Virus record (IMG/VR): IMGVR_UViG_3300008448_000135
Location: 1 to 50,036 of that record
From: a virus
DNA: 50,036 bases
Reading direction: 5' to 3' (one strand)
The position numbers and the translations under genes are program-made. Shown piece after piece: positions 1 to 9,371 of this stretch (position 1 is the stretch's first letter; the number at the start of each line of letters is the position of its first letter). Below the pieces are notes generated by a model. That model was not told the DNA's origin and did not search any database. It worked only from the letters and a program-made list of their open reading frames with translations.

Positions 1-1161
1 ACCATTGGCATCAGCGATCGGTATTCTGCCAGCCTGAGGAGTAAGTGATGCTGTACCACCTGTGACTACTGCCACGGCATTGTTGGCGGCTTGTTGGGCT
101 ACTGATGCGGAAGTACCTGCCTGTAGTGCGGAGTAGTCTGACTGAAGTCGTGATGCCTCTGATGCTGCTGCGCTTGCTGCTGCGTTTTGTTCGGAGATGA
201 GTGCGTTGTCTTCACTTGCTGATGCTGCCTGCTCTGATGCCAGGGCATTGATCGCACTGGTTGCTGCGGCTTGCTGAGATGCGAGTGCTGCCTGCTGTGA
301 TGCAAGAGCTGCATTCTTGGAAGTCAGTGCTTCACTTGCGGATTGGCTTGCATTGTTGGCCGAGGTAAGTGCCTCACTAGCCTTCGTTGTGGCTATTGTT
401 GCCTGTGTACTTGCCGTGCTTGCTGATTGATTAGCCTCATTGGCTTTTGTTGTAGCAATTCCTGCCTGCGTGATTGCATCTTGCTTGCTATTTCCTGCCG
501 CTTGTTCTGAGCCAAGTGCGTTGGATGCAGACTGACTTGCTTCGTTTGCCTTGGTAGTGGCAATGGTAGCCTTGTCGGTAGCAATTCCTGCCTGCGTGCT
601 GGCAGTTTGCGCTGATACTGCTGCTGCATTTTTGCTGGATAAGGCATCGGAAGCGGATTGGCTGGCTTCATTCGCCTTCGTTGTGGCTAGGTCTGCCTTT
701 TGAGTCGCTAAAGTTGCCTTGTCGGTAGCTATTACTGCCTGTGCGGTAGCTGTATTGGCAGATTGGAGCGCATTGGATTCCGAAGTTGAAGCTTGGTTTT
801 TTGAATCAAGTGCTTGGCTTGCTGATTGGCTGGCTTCATTTGCCTTAGTCGTAGCAATTCCTGCCTGTGTACTTGCCGTGCTTGCTGATTGATTAGCCTC
901 ATTGGCTTTTGTTGTAGCAATTCCTGCCTGCGTGCTGGCAGTTTGCGCTGATACTGCTGCTGCATTTTTGCTGGATAAGGCATCGGAAGCGGATGCTGCC
1001 GCTTGGCTTGCGGATACTGCTGCTCCATCCTCTGCGTTCTCAGCTCCGGTTTTAGCTGTTTCTGCCCGTGCTGCTGCGGATACTGCCGTGGATGCGGCAT
1101 CCTGCTCTATTGAAAGGGCAACAATAATTTCATTATTTTCAATGCTTAAATTCCAGCTCAT
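1..1161 (-). CDS. Tail fibre / coiled-coil stalk protein (C-terminus outside window)
   Basis: The frame opens with ATG at 1161 and stays open for 387 codons to the window edge, so the C-terminal part is missing. The protein starts MSWNLSIENNEIIV and then becomes an Ala/Ser/Thr/Asn/Gln-rich array of short degenerate heptad-like repeats of the type TTKANEASQSAS and ALSSKNAA. This is the classic composition of trimeric phage tail-fibre stalks. After about residue 370 the repeats give way to a Gly/Thr-rich segment (VVTGGTASLTPQAGRIP), probably the start of the distal head. The start codon overlaps the stop of the upstream gene by four bases (ATGA), implying translational coupling. Role by inference: host-attachment fibre. 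Long exact DNA repeats inside the gene show recent internal duplication or recombination. Confidence 0.85.
   Translation of the reverse strand, partial: MSWNLSIENNEIIVALSIEQDAASTAVSAAARAETAKTGAENAEDGAAVSASQAAASASDALSSKNAAAVSAQTASTQAGIATTKANEANQSASTASTQAGIATTKANEASQSASQALDSKNQASTSESNALQSANTATAQAVIATDKATLATQKADLATTKANEASQSASDALSSKNAAAVSAQTASTQAGIATDKATIATTKANEASQSASNALGSEQAAGNSKQDAITQAGIATTKANEANQSASTASTQATIATTKASEALTSANNASQSASEALTSKNAALASQQAALASQQAAATSAINALASEQAASASEDNALISEQNAAASAAASEASRLQSDYSALQAGTSASVAQQAANNAVAVVTGGTASLTPQAGRIPIADANG
400..472. repeat. 73-bp exact direct repeat within fibre gene (second copy 862-934)
   Basis: Positions 400-472 and 862-934 are identical. The 462-bp offset is a multiple of three, so the repeat keeps the fibre reading frame and encodes the same 24-residue stretch twice. 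It marks intragenic duplication or recombination of the stalk. Confidence 0.85.
578..658. repeat. 81-bp exact direct repeat within fibre gene (second copy 914-994)
   Basis: Positions 578-658 and 914-994 are identical. The offset is 336 bp, 112 codons, in frame. The second copy overlaps the second copy of the 73-bp repeat, so the stalk seems built by repeated unequal exchange. Confidence 0.85.
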
Positions 1162-1508
1162 GACGGTACTTTTGTTACAGTGTCGTAAATAGATATGTTA
1201 AAAGGAATCGGTGTAAGCACGATATCTCCAATTTTTAATTTGATGTCAGCAAACATATTTCGTACTCTCAACTCTGCCGTCTGCTCGTATGAAATTGAAA
1301 TTATAAGGCTAATTCCATTAATTGTTAATCCGTTTCCAATTGTAAGCTGTAAATCTGCCGGATAGTTAATGTCTTTTTTCAGCTTCAAATCCATTACGAT
1401 TTCATCATACATAGCCCATCCATTTGCCTTGTTAATTACAGTTTCCGCAGTTACTCCTCTGAGAATTGACCAAGAAACGGTATTTGCGTTTATACTAATG
1501 GCGTTCAT
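1158..1508 (-). CDS. Small tail-region protein of unknown function
   Basis: This 116-residue protein has no signal peptide or membrane segment. It is rich in alternating Ile/Leu/Val beta-strand-like stretches (SINANTVSWSIL, LTINGISLIISISYEQ), as expected of a small beta-rich virion protein. It lies between a probable receptor-binding protein upstream and the fibre downstream, and its TGA overlaps the fibre ATG. I do not recognise the family. A chaperone or base of the fibre is a contextual guess only. A strong intrinsic terminator hairpin lies 22 bases in front of the start, so its expression may be partly attenuated. Confidence 0.7.
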   Translation of the reverse strand: MNAISINANTVSWSILRGVTAETVINKANGWAMYDEIVMDLKLKKDINYPADLQLTIGNGLTINGISLIISISYEQTAELRVRNMFADIKLKIGDIVLTPIPFNISIYDTVTKVPS

Positions 1509-1526
1509 TTATTTATCGTTTTAAAT

Positions 1527-1564
1527 ACAAAAGGCCACTCCTCCTTGCTTGGAAAAGTGGCCTT
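1527..1564 (-). terminator. Intrinsic terminator after 1661-2521 gene, just before next start
   Basis: Arms AAGGCCACT (1531-1539) and AGTGGCCTT (1556-1564) are perfectly complementary with a 16-nt loop. On the minus strand the stem is followed by TTGTATTT. It sits 22 bases upstream of the start codon at 1508. Confidence 0.75.
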
Positions 1565-1660
1565 CATCAGGCTTTTTATGTGTTATCTGTCACTAATTTA
1601 TAATGCTAAGATATTAGATTAGAGAGGATTTGCAATACGTTAACCCTAAATGATTTGCCT

Positions 1661-2521
1661 TTAAATTGCACCAACTTTTAAAAGGTATTTTTCTACGGCT
1701 TGAACCAGTTTTTTTGAGTTAATCAAGTGGCTTCCGTGAAACTGAAACATGCACAATCCTGTGGTATTGATCTGCTGGGGCGTGCCGTTGGGCGTGCCTA
1801 GGTTGCTGACGTTTCTAGCAAGAGAATAAAAGTTAACATCAAAGTTTAGCCTCACTGTGTTTGGTGTGCCACCTGTCATGTCGATTTCGCCTTGGTAAAG
1901 CAATGTTCTTCCTGCAATAGTTCCGTTGTTGTTGTAGGATCCTCCACGCACTATTTCACGCATCCCTGCACCTGCGGTGTTGAAAAACTGGGCAGGGTTG
2001 GCACCCCAAGAATCATAGATTCGATTGGCAAGATCTCTGGCCAAGGTCATTTCTGCTGCACCTCCTCCACCTGCGGTAGTAGCATAGCCCAAGATTCGGT
2101 TGTTGTAATCGGAGGTGATGTATCCTCCAAATTTTGAATTTGGGCTGAAATAATCCTGCTGCTGCGAATAGTTGTTGTTGATATAATGGTTGCCACTAGT
2201 GGTACTTCCCCCTACTCCACGGAATGAAGTAAATCTAATTGTTCCGATTTCAGTGCCGTCATGTGTATTATTAGTCCAATCAAGTAGAGCCGCTTGCTTT
2301 GTGTGCGCAGCTCTAATGTAGACCGTAACAAACCTTTGGTGCAAGGAATATGTCTGAAGGCACAATCCTTGCGAAAGCTTAATGTCTTTTATCAGGGTGT
2401 CGTAATCTTGAATTTGAGACTCAGTTGGAGCAACAGACATTCTCAATACAGTATCTACTGTTTCTGGCTCGTACTTCATTCCGCACGTTCTGCATTCACT
2501 ATTGAAAAATCCATTAAACAT
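1661..2521 (-). CDS. Putative tail/receptor-binding protein
   Basis: The protein has 286 residues. Near the N-terminus there is a CRTCG (CxxC) pair, followed by a short helical part. A long Gly/Asn/Thr/Ser-rich beta region follows (TTSGNHYINNNYSQQQDY, TTAGGGGAAEMT, NLGTPNGTPQQINTTG) and a short C-terminal helix (KKLVQAVEKYLLKVGAI). Composition and position after a fibre-like protein suggest a virion surface protein, but I recognise no named family. Its start overlaps the end of the upstream gene by eight bases, so they are co-translated. A terminator follows at 1527-1564. Confidence 0.65.
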   Translation of the reverse strand: MFNGFFNSECRTCGMKYEPETVDTVLRMSVAPTESQIQDYDTLIKDIKLSQGLCLQTYSLHQRFVTVYIRAAHTKQAALLDWTNNTHDGTEIGTIRFTSFRGVGGSTTSGNHYINNNYSQQQDYFSPNSKFGGYITSDYNNRILGYATTAGGGGAAEMTLARDLANRIYDSWGANPAQFFNTAGAGMREIVRGGSYNNNGTIAGRTLLYQGEIDMTGGTPNTVRLNFDVNFYSLARNVSNLGTPNGTPQQINTTGLCMFQFHGSHLINSKKLVQAVEKYLLKVGAI

Positions 2522-3941
2522 TGAATCCGCAAGATTTTACCCCTAAGTATTCCTGACCTGTCCACATAATGGTGATGACGGTGATTTCATTTGCAGCGGC
2601 ACCTATAATAGGAGCTACACCTCCCTGCCACAGGACCGTTGGCCCAGTGGCATTCCAAGTCACTGTCTTTCCTCCCGTGCCATCCTGCCTAAAAATGAAC
2701 GTATAGGTGCAGGCGATGTTTGCCGGAAAGGAAGTGGAGAAATTGATTGTTAGATTGGACTGAAGCAGATAACGTCTGGTGTTATTCCCACCGGACATAT
2801 TGATGGTCAAGGTAGAAAGCGTGGAAACTGTGGTATTTCCAGCTACTTGGTAAAACATAAAATTAGCTCTCAATCCTCCATCAACTTCAAATACTGCCGT
2901 CTCATCGGAGAAGGTTGAATTTCCAACCAATACTCTTCCTGCCCGATGGATACCTTCTGGTGTTTCTGTCCATTTACTGCCTGTGCCGCCACTTTGCAAT
3001 ACTGTGCTGTCCCAAAAATCAATAGCTGTCGGAGTAGTCTGATATGGCCCTAAATTCACAAAATCTTGTATTCTTACTTCGCTGTTCTGGAATAAAATCC
3101 TGAATTGGATTCTGCCCCAATAGTGGTTTGATTTGTGGTAGATGGCAGCCCTGTTTCCTGCAATCTGAACGAGCCTAAATTCCCCGTCAACGCTTCCCGG
3201 ATAGGTAATAAATTTGATGGTGCCTGAATCAATGTTTTTGGCGGAGTCGCAAGTCCAGCTTACCTTGAGATTTCCCATACCTGTACCGTCTTCATTGACT
3301 TGATTGGTAGGCTCATGGTACGCTATATCCATGCTGTAATTATTGGAAACACTTAGGTCTCCTTCCCAAATTTTGGCATATTTTCCTGTTGTGTTGGCTG
3401 AAACAAGAGTGGAATAAAGATCGTTTGAAAAAGATCCCGTGTTTCCCACTGGGGTTGATGTTCCTTCTTCGTCCCAAATAATCTCTCCTGCCGTGACAGT
3501 GTTTGTGGTAGGTGTGGGACGTGTTGCATTAACTGCCTGTGTGCCTGTTTTTACTGCTGCTGTACCATTGTCAAAAAGCTCTACCAAATCCCATCTTAAA
3601 TTGCCAGCACTTGTTGCTCCTGAAAAAGTCAACGGGCTGTTAGTAAGTATTCTAAGTAATCCTGTTGTTGAATACCAAGAAGCATTGATTCTTCCTGATG
3701 TTGGTGAATCAATCAGGATTTGTGCTGAAATTAGTCTCCAGCTAGAATTTTGATTTTTGAGCAGATATCTTGCATCATTGTAGGCTCTGTTGCCTACCTG
3801 ATTGTTGCCCAGCTCATTTTCCAAGGGCACATCTTCTAAACGAATGCGCTCGCCTAAACCCAAGTGAATTGAATCCTGTGGTTCTCCGGTGACATTATGG
3901 CCTTCTCTTCCGTGCCTGTTTCGTTTGTTCTGCATGGTCAT
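2514..3941 (-). CDS. Tail fibre / tail spike-type protein
   Basis: The protein has 475 residues, with a charged N-terminus (MTMQNKRNRHGREGHN) and then long beta-rich sequence. The last about 110 residues resemble the C-terminal knob found on many phage fibres: a TYTFIFRQDGTGGKTVTWN segment followed by a Trp-Gly-Gly turn and a final beta hairpin ending GVKSCGFNV. The start (ATG 3941) shares one base with the stop of the 1060-residue tail protein (TAATG), indicating coupling. Role by inference: distal tail protein or receptor binding. No enzymatic motif is visible. Confidence 0.7.
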   Translation of the reverse strand: MTMQNKRNRHGREGHNVTGEPQDSIHLGLGERIRLEDVPLENELGNNQVGNRAYNDARYLLKNQNSSWRLISAQILIDSPTSGRINASWYSTTGLLRILTNSPLTFSGATSAGNLRWDLVELFDNGTAAVKTGTQAVNATRPTPTTNTVTAGEIIWDEEGTSTPVGNTGSFSNDLYSTLVSANTTGKYAKIWEGDLSVSNNYSMDIAYHEPTNQVNEDGTGMGNLKVSWTCDSAKNIDSGTIKFITYPGSVDGEFRLVQIAGNRAAIYHKSNHYWGRIQFRILFQNSEVRIQDFVNLGPYQTTPTAIDFWDSTVLQSGGTGSKWTETPEGIHRAGRVLVGNSTFSDETAVFEVDGGLRANFMFYQVAGNTTVSTLSTLTINMSGGNNTRRYLLQSNLTINFSTSFPANIACTYTFIFRQDGTGGKTVTWNATGPTVLWQGGVAPIIGAAANEITVITIMWTGQEYLGVKSCGFNV

Positions 3942-6900
3942 TAGGTCAAAAGGATACGGTAAGGAATAGCTGGTTTCACTAGAATAGTGATATCAAATGT
4001 GGTTGGATGAACCCGTACTGGTGCTTCAAAGGTGTAGCCTTCTTGGTCACGAAGCGTAACGTCAGGCTCCCTGGTAAATCCGTGTACGCTGGCTGGAAGT
4101 GTGAACAGTTCTTGGCTGACGTATCCCGGATGAACATAGAAGTATTTTCCAGTCGTTTCCGAGGGGTCAAAAATTGAAATACTTGTTTCTCCGTTGGCAA
4201 AAAGGTACTGTGCAGATGCGTTTATTCTTCGCCTTGTTTCAGCATACCTATATTCAATAAAAGCATCCAGCCCTTGTATTTCCCCGTTTTTGTGACGGTT
4301 GTTTCCGCTTAACAATAGTCGGTAAGCATACATACTTCCGTACTGATTGTATATCCTGTGGTCAAGCAATCCTTCGGATTTAATACTTTGATCGTACAGC
4401 GAGTACACTACGTTTGGCGCATCTCGATATCCAAATAGGCGAACACGGAGAGGATAATAGTCCGAGGCGTTTTCACGAATAGGTTGAAACAGTTTTAGTC
4501 TTAAATAGCTAGGATATAATCGTTTGTAAACATAAGGCTGTTTAAGCTGAATTACCCTTGTGACCAATTCCCATTGAACAGGGCTCAATTCATCTTTGTC
4601 CGAAAAATCTTTCATCACATTGTCAACCGTCAATCCATGAAGTTCCGGATAGTCGTAAAAGAAAAATTTAAACCGTTCAGTGGCTTTATACCATACCTTG
4701 TATTTGAGGTTATAGCAAAGCGAGTAGGTATAAAATGGATTGGAAAAGATCACTTCTTCGTAGTCCTTCGCCCGATGGTAGCCGATTCGAACTTGCTTGA
4801 GGTAATCCTCATAATCAGGATCGTTGGCGATTTCCTCGTCTATGCGTGTAGATTCTAGTCCTGCCAAGGCATAGATGTACTTGTTGTCGGTGGCAATAAT
4901 CAGGTTTTGAGCATTGGTGATGGCATACGGGTTGTTGATGCCGTTGAAGTTGCTCACCGGGGATATTCTTCCAAATGCTATTTCGGGATCTCCTGTCTGC
5001 TCCAATGCCCACACGGACTTATCGGTGAAGGCATACACGGGATATTGGCCTGCCTGACCTTCTGAGGTCGGGTTCAGGTTAATTCCAAATCCTAGCACGG
5101 TGTCGTTTTCCCTATTCCCTACCCGATAAGTAGTGATTTCAAACAAAAACGGGGTTCCGCTTTGGCTGGATTGGATTCGGTTGGGAATGTATTGCTGGAT
5201 TTGATTCAGTGCCAAATCTGGCTGAGTGACTAAAACCGTTGAATCCCCTATGGTATAGGTTGCTTCTAGGTTGCTCAGGTACACATAGGCGTAGTTGCTC
5301 TCAGGATGCGCTATTAGATTTTTGCTGAGTGCCAATTCAAATGTGGCTCCGTTTTGCACTACTAATTCGTACTTGATCGCCCGTCTGTCGGGATACCAAA
5401 TCAATTCAGGCAGTGTGACGGTTGTTTCAATGGCGGCAATGTCTCCGGTCAGGATTCTCTTGTAGGTCCCTGCTTCGGTCTTGATGGTGACAATGTGGTA
5501 GATTTTTGGTCCTGTTACCGTATTGTCTGCCAATAGGCTAACATTGGAAAAATTGAAAAACGGTGCTGAATTTCCTGCCGGAGAAATACGGAAGAAAATA
5601 GTCTCGTTTGCAGGGCTACCAACTGGACCAATGGTTACTCTAAGATCTATCCATGGGGATGATGCTGGAAACATTCCACCTGTACCGAAATTGGTTTCTG
5701 CGGTGTCTATTCCAAACACCAACTTGCCTGCAACAATAGCTGCCGAAAAGGTTGCATTTGGCAATGATGATCCTCCTCCAGGAGGGTTATTGCTCCCTGT
5801 GGCTGGGCTGGTTGCCTGAATGGTTACTGTTTTGAATTCACGTCCTGCCTTTGGGCTAAAGCTTCCATCGTATTCCCGTGAATTGATCTCGTAGGCATAA
5901 TTAGGATCATCTGGACTTCCTACCACATTTCCATCTGCATCGTAAAAAACATCTGTGAACGTAGCCAATCCGCTATCATAGGTCAGGTAGTCGGTGTACA
6001 CTCCTCCCGGCACGGTGCCTTGGATGGCATTGGTCGGGATTTTTGGCAAGGCAAAGTCCACGGAGCTTCCTCCAAGCAATAGACGTTTGTTGAATGTGTC
6101 AATCGCTCTGGCTGAATACTTGTGATGGGTGAAGTTGTCGATGTTCAGATTCCTTCCGGTCGGCCATGCATCTGACTTCTTTTCGATTAATAGGATGTTT
6201 GGATCGGTTGCTGTCGGCCACTCTGCGGTGGGTAGCTTGTCGATCCATGACCATCTGCCTACTTCAAAGAATGCCCCATCGTCTAAAGCATCCTGTTCAT
6301 CGTTTCTCGGGATGGTGCAAAACACGGAAATTCCTGATATCAGGCTTCTCCAAAATGGCTGATCGATCAATAAGGTTTCTGCTGCCGAATATCCATCCAG
6401 TACGAATCGTGGTTGTACGGATTCGTTGGTGGCTCCTGCATCCACTTTGACCAAAATAGGTGCGTTGTGCTTTACAAAGGTGCCTTCATACAGTCGGAAT
6501 GCCCATGTAGCCATAAACCACTGGTCGGTTCCTTCCTTCATTACTCCTTTGGTGTTCCCTGCTGCCACTTCGGGAGCTGGGATAACTTCACTGACGGTCG
6601 AAAATGTGATTTTGGCGATGTCAGGCCATCCTTGCGGAATGAATGCATCGTCAATCAGGTAGTATAGTAAATAAGGTTTTTTGTCTCTTGAGATGGAAAT
6701 GATAGTCACTTCATCCAAACGGGTACAAGACCAAGTATAGGTGCCTGTCTGAGGCAATGCCTGTGTTTTCACCACTGTCCAGGTCGTTGGCTCAATGATG
6801 TCAATGCACTTTCGGGAGTTGTTTTGACACAATACCAAAAGTCTTTTCAGGCTTCCGGTGGGGCTTTCTGCATATTCCCCAATGTAGTTTCTTACCTGCC

Positions 6901-7123
6901 AAAAAGCATCGGTGATGGAGGAGATCCCAAACGGGTAGGTAAAATTGACGTTAGATGCGTTTTTTAAAGAGTTGATCTTTTCAAACGGTGCCCAATACGG
7001 CTGTTCGAGTGATCCTTTAGGCTTGAGGTTGATAATGGAATCGCAAAGTCCGTCCACACTCTGGTCGTCCAGAAGTTGATTGTTCATCCCTCGGATTGGA
7101 ATAGTGACTTGCGTTCCTCTCAT
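3941..7123 (-). CDS. Large tail structural protein (tail nozzle/stabilisation type)
   Basis: The protein has 1060 residues, with no signal peptide and no membrane segments. It begins MRGTQVTIPIRGMNNQLLDD and contains many short beta-strand segments with aromatic and acidic turns (TTWTVVKTQALPQTGTYTW, YPVYAFTDKSVWALEQTGD), compatible with a beta-propeller or beta-sandwich build. The size and place directly after small connector genes and before fibre genes fit the tail-stabilisation or nozzle proteins of podoviruses (P22 gp10- or T7 gp12-like in position). That assignment rests mainly on context. Six bases separate it from the upstream gene. Confidence 0.6.
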   Translation of the reverse strand: MRGTQVTIPIRGMNNQLLDDQSVDGLCDSIINLKPKGSLEQPYWAPFEKINSLKNASNVNFTYPFGISSITDAFWQVRNYIGEYAESPTGSLKRLLVLCQNNSRKCIDIIEPTTWTVVKTQALPQTGTYTWSCTRLDEVTIISISRDKKPYLLYYLIDDAFIPQGWPDIAKITFSTVSEVIPAPEVAAGNTKGVMKEGTDQWFMATWAFRLYEGTFVKHNAPILVKVDAGATNESVQPRFVLDGYSAAETLLIDQPFWRSLISGISVFCTIPRNDEQDALDDGAFFEVGRWSWIDKLPTAEWPTATDPNILLIEKKSDAWPTGRNLNIDNFTHHKYSARAIDTFNKRLLLGGSSVDFALPKIPTNAIQGTVPGGVYTDYLTYDSGLATFTDVFYDADGNVVGSPDDPNYAYEINSREYDGSFSPKAGREFKTVTIQATSPATGSNNPPGGGSSLPNATFSAAIVAGKLVFGIDTAETNFGTGGMFPASSPWIDLRVTIGPVGSPANETIFFRISPAGNSAPFFNFSNVSLLADNTVTGPKIYHIVTIKTEAGTYKRILTGDIAAIETTVTLPELIWYPDRRAIKYELVVQNGATFELALSKNLIAHPESNYAYVYLSNLEATYTIGDSTVLVTQPDLALNQIQQYIPNRIQSSQSGTPFLFEITTYRVGNRENDTVLGFGINLNPTSEGQAGQYPVYAFTDKSVWALEQTGDPEIAFGRISPVSNFNGINNPYAITNAQNLIIATDNKYIYALAGLESTRIDEEIANDPDYEDYLKQVRIGYHRAKDYEEVIFSNPFYTYSLCYNLKYKVWYKATERFKFFFYDYPELHGLTVDNVMKDFSDKDELSPVQWELVTRVIQLKQPYVYKRLYPSYLRLKLFQPIRENASDYYPLRVRLFGYRDAPNVVYSLYDQSIKSEGLLDHRIYNQYGSMYAYRLLLSGNNRHKNGEIQGLDAFIEYRYAETRRRINASAQYLFANGETSISIFDPSETTGKYFYVHPGYVSQELFTLPASVHGFTREPDVTLRDQEGYTFEAPVRVHPTTFDITILVKPAIPYRILLT

Positions 7124-7129
7124 GCTGCA

Positions 7130-7720
7130 TTAAAATAATCGGTAAGGTTTCTTGGTGCGGATGGCCTTTTGGTTGGAAAGGCTGTTGTTTCTGAGCTTCA
7201 TGACCCAATCTTCAAAGGATCGGTATTTCATTGCCATGGAGTCAGTCAGTCGGTTGAGCTCGTACCATTTGAAAAGCACGTACTCAATGATGGCAGCTCT
7301 TATATAGGTTTGAATTACAGTGTATTTCAAAGGGCTTAAATCAAACATTTGCTCGACATTAAACTCTATTTCATCCATTTCATCTTTGCTTAGATATTCT
7401 CCGGTTTGTTTTTGGTTAACCGTCAAATCAAGAATATCTTTTGCATCGTTTGGATTGGTTTGCCCTGAACTATATGGATTTGAAATAGCCTCTAATCCCG
7501 TTTGGTTAGCGTTTGATATGTAATTGCATGAATCTGCAATAAGACTTGAAGCTTCCATTGCCCAAGGATGAATCAACCGATAATCGTCCGCACAAATGAT
7601 GATGCGCTGATTATCCTCGTTGTTGTTGATCATTCTGCTATGGTAGGCAGTCTGTTCCTCGCAGGAATTATAAATTTCCTGAAGGTCAACCCTGACGTTA
7701 TTTGAGGTGTCCAATGCCAT
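7130..7720 (-). CDS. Putative head-tail connector / tail tubular protein A-like
   Basis: The protein has 196 residues, mostly alpha-helical with a loop-rich middle. Near the C-terminus it has an aromatic helical segment (TYIRAAIIEYVLFKWYELNR) and a basic tail (IRTKKPYRLF). Helical proteins of this size between capsid and large tail genes are commonly the adaptor ring below the portal, so I infer that role from position. No diagnostic motif is visible. It is packed four bases after the upstream gene and six bases before the large tail gene. Confidence 0.55.
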   Translation of the reverse strand: MALDTSNNVRVDLQEIYNSCEEQTAYHSRMINNNEDNQRIIICADDYRLIHPWAMEASSLIADSCNYISNANQTGLEAISNPYSSGQTNPNDAKDILDLTVNQKQTGEYLSKDEMDEIEFNVEQMFDLSPLKYTVIQTYIRAAIIEYVLFKWYELNRLTDSMAMKYRSFEDWVMKLRNNSLSNQKAIRTKKPYRLF

Positions 7721-7724
7721 CTAC

Positions 7725-8789
7725 TTACTCCCCGATAAGTCCGTACTTGTTGCTGAAGTATCGCTGAACTTGCTGGAAGGCAATAGCTGCTCTTTCGGCC
7801 TGCTTCATAATAAGAAGTGTACGTCCAGCGCATTCCCATACCATTGCATCCACCAAATCCTCTGGCATGGAAGTAGGATCTACTTTTGGCACGTAGTGTA
7901 AGGCAGAAAGTGTTGGTACGGTCTTGCTGGTAAAGCATTCAATGGCAAGTCCAAGGTTTGGATAGGTTGGATTGATCTCTGCTGAGATGTAATCAGAAAA
8001 AGACACCAAAGCTGCTTTAGGCTTTAGCTCTGTTCCTCTGGTCCACTTGATTGATTTTTGCTCTCTGTACTTTGGATCTTCCTCCGGGATCAATTCGGAT
8101 ACAGGAAGTGCCCAAGTAGATAGCTTAATGTTAATGAATCTCAAAAAGTCGGTAGGGCATGGCACCAAGTAGGCGTTTGCCGTATTGCTTGCCACAAGTC
8201 GGATGCTTGGGTTAGAAGCCGATCCAACGGTAGTGCCTCCAGTGTATGTTTTGGTGAATCCACCTGCTCCATTATCAAGAATAATCACTTTCATGACTAG
8301 CACCTTGCCTGCTGGTGTGCTTGGAAAATCAAGTAGATCAGGGTTTGCGTTTGGATTTCCTGCGATGTATTCCAGTTCGTCCAAGTCGTTACCCACAATG
8401 ATATCACGTCTGTTTTGACCTGCTGCCGGATTGGAAGCCACGGTCACTGGCATTGGGTTTGCTCCGTATGGGTTGCCGTTAATGTTGTAATTGACATTAT
8501 TAATGCTGACCAAATTGTTGTTGGTCACATTGGTACCACCTACGGTAATCAATCCTGTAAATGCGGCAGGTGATTGTGGGAAATGTGTGGTTGCCTTTTT
8601 AATTACCTGCTTTACCTGAGTGACGGGAGCTTGTCTTAAAATGTGGTATCCGCTTTCTTTCAGCTCCTTTTCGATGTATGGAATAGGAGCTTCAATTAAT
8701 GCACCGGAAGGCACATTTTCACCTGGAGGCAGAATTTCATCTATCTTGGCGGCTACGAGCTGCACCAATTCACTTTCGGTATAAGCCAT
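7725..8789 (-). CDS. Virion structural protein, possibly head-completion/adaptor with inserted domain
   Basis: The protein has 354 residues. The ends look helical (ESELVQLVAAKIDEILPP; MVWECAGRTLLIMKQAERAA). The middle, about residues 75-200, is Gly/Asn/Thr/Pro-rich beta sequence (TVGGTNVTNNNLVSINN, GNPNANPDLLDFPSTPAGK). A helical adaptor carrying a beta insertion would look like this, but I do not recognise a family. It lies four genes after the capsid promoter in an uninterrupted head/tail block, with an 11-base gap to the upstream gene. Confidence 0.55.
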   Translation of the reverse strand: MAYTESELVQLVAAKIDEILPPGENVPSGALIEAPIPYIEKELKESGYHILRQAPVTQVKQVIKKATTHFPQSPAAFTGLITVGGTNVTNNNLVSINNVNYNINGNPYGANPMPVTVASNPAAGQNRRDIIVGNDLDELEYIAGNPNANPDLLDFPSTPAGKVLVMKVIILDNGAGGFTKTYTGGTTVGSASNPSIRLVASNTANAYLVPCPTDFLRFINIKLSTWALPVSELIPEEDPKYREQKSIKWTRGTELKPKAALVSFSDYISAEINPTYPNLGLAIECFTSKTVPTLSALHYVPKVDPTSMPEDLVDAMVWECAGRTLLIMKQAERAAIAFQQVQRYFSNKYGLIGE

Positions 8790-8800
8790 TGTGGATTAAA

Positions 8801-9307
8801 TTAAAGGTTGGGGAAAGAAAGATTTTTGCTTGCTGAAAAGGCAAAGACTTTATCTCGGGTGTTTACGTCACGTACTTTCAGCTCAGGAAACATATCTCTG
8901 AGAATGCTTGATGCTTCGTTGACGGTGGTTACGTCCTCGAATATTTGTGTTTCGCCTGCTTCTGGTTTATCTTCTTCCAATGCCGGAGCTTCTGCCACTA
9001 CGGGTTCGGCTACGGGAGCTGGTTCAACTGCCTTGACGGCTGGCACAACTTTTTCTACTACTTGCTCCTCTTGTGCTACTTCCTCAAATGAAGATCCTCC
9101 ATTGGCAAGGTTGCCGGGATATGCTCTCAAATACGCAAGCTTGTCTTCATCGCTTGTGTGGTAAAAAGCAGGGATAAATCCTTTGGCAGAATTCAGTCCT
9201 GAGTTGAAGTTGATGCTTTCATCACGGATGATGTTGCCTTCATCGTCTTTGACAACGAATGGAACAGAAAGGCTTTTGATATTGAATAAGGCTTGAAACT
9301 TTGGCAT
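8801..9307 (-). CDS. Small virion-associated protein with acidic Pro/Ala/Glu linker
   Basis: The protein has 168 residues in three parts. The first, about 1-75, is a compact beta-like part with Asn and aromatic residues. The second, about 76-120, is a Val/Ala/Pro/Glu linker (VEKVVPAVKAVEPAPVAEP). The third is a short C-terminal module (ASSILRDMFPELKVRDVNTRDK). Its place directly after the capsid gene suggests a head decoration or completion protein, by context only. The gene is preceded by a strong terminator hairpin lying between it and the capsid gene. Confidence 0.55.
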   Translation of the reverse strand: MPKFQALFNIKSLSVPFVVKDDEGNIIRDESINFNSGLNSAKGFIPAFYHTSDEDKLAYLRAYPGNLANGGSSFEEVAQEEQVVEKVVPAVKAVEPAPVAEPVVAEAPALEEDKPEAGETQIFEDVTTVNEASSILRDMFPELKVRDVNTRDKVFAFSASKNLSFPNL

Positions 9308-9332
9308 GGTCGTGTGTAGAAATAAGAGTTTG

Positions 9333-9363
9333 AAAAAAGGCAGGTCAGTGATAACCTGCCTTT
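9333..9363 (-). terminator. Intrinsic terminator between capsid gene and next gene
   Basis: Arms AAAGGCAGGT (9336-9345) and ACCTGCCTTT (9354-9363) pair over ten bases with an 8-nt loop. On the minus strand a run of six T follows. It lies between the capsid stop and the start at 9307, so it would keep capsid transcripts in excess over downstream tail transcripts. Confidence 0.85.
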
Positions 9364-9371
9364 AGTTAGGA

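Noticed and set aside
99-1100. Three His/Gln-rich minus-strand frames and a plus-strand frame at 902-1192
   Set aside because: They are other frames of the Ala/Ser/Thr fibre stalk, whose true frame is open from 1161 to the window edge.
1-1161. Repeat array as CRISPR or satellite DNA
   Set aside because: Repeats are irregular, in frame and encode coiled-coil heptads; no conserved repeat/spacer pattern.
7630-7938. Minus-strand frame bridging two structural genes
   Set aside because: Overlaps two convincing genes in another frame and has Cys/Arg/Tyr-rich random composition.
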